From IMG/VR virus record IMGVR_UViG_3300032285_000563, positions 1-25,904 of that record: 25,904 bases of DNA; one strand, given 5' to 3'. The notes under the pieces were generated by a model. The model had not been told where the DNA came from and searched no databases. It saw only the letters and a program-made list of their open reading frames with translations. The translations under genes and the position numbers were made by a program. Positions 25,901 through 25,904 of the stretch are shown in pieces (position 1 is the first letter of the stretch; each line of letters begins with the position of its first letter). This stretch comes from a virus.

Positions 25901-25904
25901 TTCA
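16901..25904 (-). CDS. Giant modular tail-fibre/adhesin-like structural protein (5' end outside window)
   Basis: The frame is open to the right edge; the TTG at 25624 is internal (it lies in TYWSLLNQG), so at least 3000 residues are encoded and the start is beyond the window. In order: three CBM5/12-like repeats (YxxGDxVxYGGYxY...YW), a YVSPTGTDRT segment that resembles the entry to a beta-helix, four CxRD repeats of about 60 residues, at least six modules with (A/G)xTYYV and (F/I)xVSTTxGG, four GxGYxSxPxV units, several Asp-box-like units (YSxDGxTWT) typical of propellers, and a C-terminal domain with TSTDQDGNFNVGNL and IVPTQKAIKTYITSQI that I associate with T4-like marine phages. It is nearly all T, S, G, A, V, with few cysteines. 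It is probably a long fibre or host-recognition protein. It heads the visible part of the structural operon. Confidence 0.8.
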   Translation of the reverse strand, partial: EFLNTYNAQIQYIIGDTVTYGGYTYVAIQNSLNQTPSTATTYWQPFTTGFNFQGDWSSSTTYKIGSVIRQGGYTYLAIADSTNQQPPNGTYWSLLNQGLRWNNNSQTYTGVSASNVTGSGSSATFNVVRNNSVYSVTVNAAGSGYATGNQLKILGTSLGGLSPVNDLIFNVTAPSGAVTAVSSISGVAVTWTTGQVYVLGDVVLYGANSYICVSGHTAGAGNKPDADTSGTYWNLLTAGAEQAQLTTAGDTFYYSATGPARLPVGADGQVLRATNGIPNWGYFGQINNIVYVSPTGTDRTDFGTTPETPFKTVRYAAQLVENGYLNQNASALLTKNKQFIMKEITNWVNFQYTYSIINTIVSSDGTRPNQITLSAGLTTTGASATGGVATLTFSTQTVPPFAVGQTISVVGVSPSGYNGTAVVTACTTGSVSYVSGATGSQTVAGTVGATTTSMYANMPISFSVTQGGLTAGTTYYVKTIVDSTHFTVSATLSGGVAGTVLALTASSSAMTATLVYNQTKCERDTGLILDAVIFDMSHGGTQQIVNAAQTYYASGSAYITTAFGTQVSETAAAYGYLTSLLGTVISNTAPASNFQTLNNVATKAIQNIDATLTAETTASATATTLMTILTSALSAGSAGAIPVATNPNTTISIKTGTYNEVLPIIIPKNTAIVGDELRSTVIQPTPAIATLGDDKSKTISALTRIKAVIPTLLANSTVTATSGNTQTQITSLPAGDTGSTAATATVVNLTGLMQSILNGGIGQAPAFTFTNPTGYNTSYLIGYGDAKALIVGNYQFMKDDVGGYLNTNYNSVWTALGAAGQANCKRDIGYLLDAIQYDMTYGGNTQTIIAASSYYSYSVLTIAASEKAAILAAYGFLKTEISQIILKTAITPQTGNTTTQYTTGTAGSAGSATFAQARVQDVIDYITNNASPTVVQPTASIALASAPLQTAYNALVAKRSEIQADTVSYVQKFYQSLNFNSATCSRDTGYIVDALGYDVVLGSNFASIVAAKSYYRAIASAQTVINSQLAAEIDAIGFIGAKSKLIMASGSIAQASANIDDIISSINGPATISVTATNVSGNNITLSSVTQIGTANTIVVNSAIVFSVGLGNLVAGTTYYVLTVTGNVITVSATYGGSTFAAGTTTQLSGTVTVGSITGTGPWTATLTNISSTANMAIGQTIYATAGTGTLYGGIPTSVVVTTIVSSTSVIYTVTGGTTPTAGTVTALNFINPTSGVVPTTATPVLTTATTSTNVLTVTSTAGMVVNQPIVFSGLPALVNGTATATTSGTNVITLSATVASLGIANGNIVYFTGTVFGTIVANQTYYVIGATGSTIQLANTLGGSAISLVTGSGSMTAVFNVAGGLVNGSRYWVNTIPSGTTLTITNSYASGTAFTITNTVSSMTAKATAGAKALVNGTNTYNNTLATIQGAEIIRANLNFLAYEATAYITASYGGTVTTTTATTDLFTLGSNHNFAAGDPVVFSGTTYTGSGITIGTTYYVLSSGLTGTSFKISTTAGGTAIDITADGSGSSLIVRYSFVASACRRDMTAWLTAIIYDLNYPGNYKSQFASTLYNNAVAGSQLSDMFYVRNGTGVRNMTLSGLSGSLTVANSYGTKRPTAGSYTSLDPGYGPQDSRVWITTKSCYVQNVTTFGVGCVGCKIDGALHASGNKSIVSNDFTQVLSDGIGVWCTGTNSVTELVSVFSYYNYSGYLAELGGKIRATNGNSSYGTYGVIAEGGDTYEVSLNATLNNRYNPAQITNVVTDAVNKILRFEFGNAGIGYSNTQHTISGTGYNATSVADEYRDAGVFETRLVDLNDSNGFGGAGYITQASAAQASTVGTLLIANTDQALAGAYNGMRVQLTAGTGVGQYANILNYTNGNKTLAVYKDSFAPLTVTNTAVTNGLLTVASTSTLYVGMPIYLSGTMSGTGGATGLSANTLYFIIAANYSSTQFAVSTTSGGSAVTISNNVSALTITLYAAGWDHVVPGSTVSNVPDLTSFYIIEPRISYTAPGYNATSRTLPVSASWTGLTFGNNKYVAVSTGSTNYGYSLDGKTWSQVGNLATSTGWGDVAYGGGQGATAVAVIGGLGGAGAVLTAVLGTTNTLGNPQADQVASITIVNGGYGYTTAPTISIVTGSGSQATATAIVLNGAIVAVTMVSNGSGYVSAPAVTVYTDRITSITMTNWGKDYYSASAVTVSVTGGGSPTTIATGTVTLTNNGVSAVTLTNVGAGYTSTPTVTIVDTNARYIAISTTSNNTNYSTPASLTSAVSVTGYIGAASAVMTITSVGSGTLAPGMLIAGSGVTAGTYILNQLTGTLGGAGTYTVSVSQTAGSSGSQITITCPVWVSGTSSGATNYQGMAYGGGVYVVVGGASGTGTAASSADNGATWITRAISTLSAGSYSSVAYGAGTFVAVNTGGNITSYSTNGVTWTAGGTLPTSTTWTSIAYGNGRFVALAATGAHAYSIDAGLTWTTSSWGVATTGVLAAASTSWTRVRYGQGLFLAVASGSTVGATSPDGINWTIRTLPASSNWTNAAFGSISGNPLWSIISNTTGTVAGSIRTGSQTLGRAKVTTGASTINEIRIIEPGNGYPKGAVTATTTSTNVITVDNTENLVDQQPIEFVGCAAAGLAANTIYYVIGSTIVSGTSFKVATSVANVISNTPVTLSSQTLTGTWTAAPIATLTDPNKTKAAALRMRTGTGILANPSFPNRGTGNTTATANTGGGISAALAGDGAADLYQASSFINVANLYSIPTAGANITFASIPNTWYKLVQVTNILGSLGNYTAQFQINPALSVLLAPATGDAMTTKLKYSQVRLTGHDFLYIGTGNAATTNYPNVNISSAIQANQAISSGGGRTFFTSTDQDGNFNVGNLFGVQQATGTATLNATAFNLAGLNSLQLGAVTLGVGSAVITQFSTDPYFTANSDSIVPTQKAIKTYITSQIGGGASTLNVNTLTAGVIYISGNTITTTNGGQINITSKMNFTGGIDGSPVALVYFTQK
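18270..19825 (-). repeat. Asp-box-like propeller units interrupted by GxGY units
   Basis: Units such as YSLDGKTWSQVG, SSADNGATWITRA, YSTNGVTWTAGG, YSIDAGLTWTTSS and TSPDGINWTIRT, each paired with an AYGxGxFVAV strand, have the S-x-D-x-G-x-T-W pattern of BNR/Asp-box propellers. Between the first unit and the rest, at 19180-19575, lie four GxGYxSxPxV units (GYGYTTAPTI, GSGYVSAPAV, KDYYSASAVT, GAGYTSTPTV). Confidence 0.6.
21207..24346 (-). repeat. Four CxRD repeats in the giant protein
   Basis: Four copies, near 24284-24346, 23373-23436, 22890-22957 and 21207-21276, share a C-x-R-D start followed by LxxAIxYDMxxGGN-like residues and helices rich in A and Y: KCERDTGLILDAVIFDM, NCKRDIGYLLDAIQYDM, TCSRDTGYIVDALGYDV and ACRRDMTAWLTAIIYDL. 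The predicted helices are unusual in an otherwise beta protein. The fourth copy has drifted most. They hold most of the few cysteines of the protein. Confidence 0.7.
25195..25870 (-). repeat. Three CBM5/12-like repeats in the giant protein
   Basis: Three units start near 25870, 25720 and 25315 on the minus strand, each of about 35-40 residues: YIIGDTVTYGGYTYVAIQ, YKIGSVIRQGGYTYLAIA and YVLGDVVLYGANSYICVS, each ending in YW followed by a hydrophobic residue. The pattern is that of carbohydrate-binding module 5/12, so binding to polysaccharide is plausible. More copies may lie beyond the edge. Confidence 0.65.

Overview
The window looks like part of a large T4-like marine myovirus genome, probably infecting a Gram-negative bacterium. 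The evidence is a block of phage structural genes whose ends and repeats resemble those of oceanic T4-like phages, very tight gene packing with stop/start overlaps, and accessory genes of kinds known from cyanophages (flavin-dependent halogenases, many small 2-oxoglutarate/Fe(II) oxygenases, a Nudix hydrolase). The Gram-negative host is inferred from a phage-borne outer-membrane barrel protein with a signal peptide and a C-terminal phenylalanine. The exact host cannot be told from the sequence. I see no tRNA, rRNA, CRISPR array, transposase or integrase. No stretch longer than about 45 bases lacks a gene.

Layout. Positions 1-1037 (+) hold the end of a structural-type protein and an overlapping Nudix hydrolase. 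Positions 1034-2647 (-) hold an outer-membrane barrel gene and an inner-membrane permease-like gene in one operon, preceded by a stem-loop with a T run and a promoter-like motif. Positions 2714-6565 are a mosaic with repeated strand switches, carrying four 2OG-Fe(II) oxygenase-type genes and a flavin-dependent halogenase. Positions 6562-12873 are one leftward, translationally coupled operon: a protein of unknown function, two tandem 2OG oxygenases, a second halogenase, a fusion of a U32-type Fe-S barrel to a SAM methyltransferase, a prolyl-4-hydroxylase-like oxygenase and another 2OG oxygenase. Positions 12870-14373 hold two unrecognised proteins. Positions 14410-25904 hold four structural proteins, ending in a giant modular protein of at least 3000 residues that runs off the right edge of the window.

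How the parts may work together. The oxygenase/halogenase/methyltransferase set (eight 2OG-type oxygenases, two halogenases, one U32-methyltransferase fusion) is co-oriented with, and immediately downstream of, the tail-fibre-like genes. It looks like a tailoring system able to hydroxylate, halogenate and methylate some substrate. Candidates are the phage's own tail proteins, a host surface molecule, a small metabolite, or RNA. The substrate is not visible in the sequence. The permease and barrel pair could give the infected cell an uptake route across both membranes.
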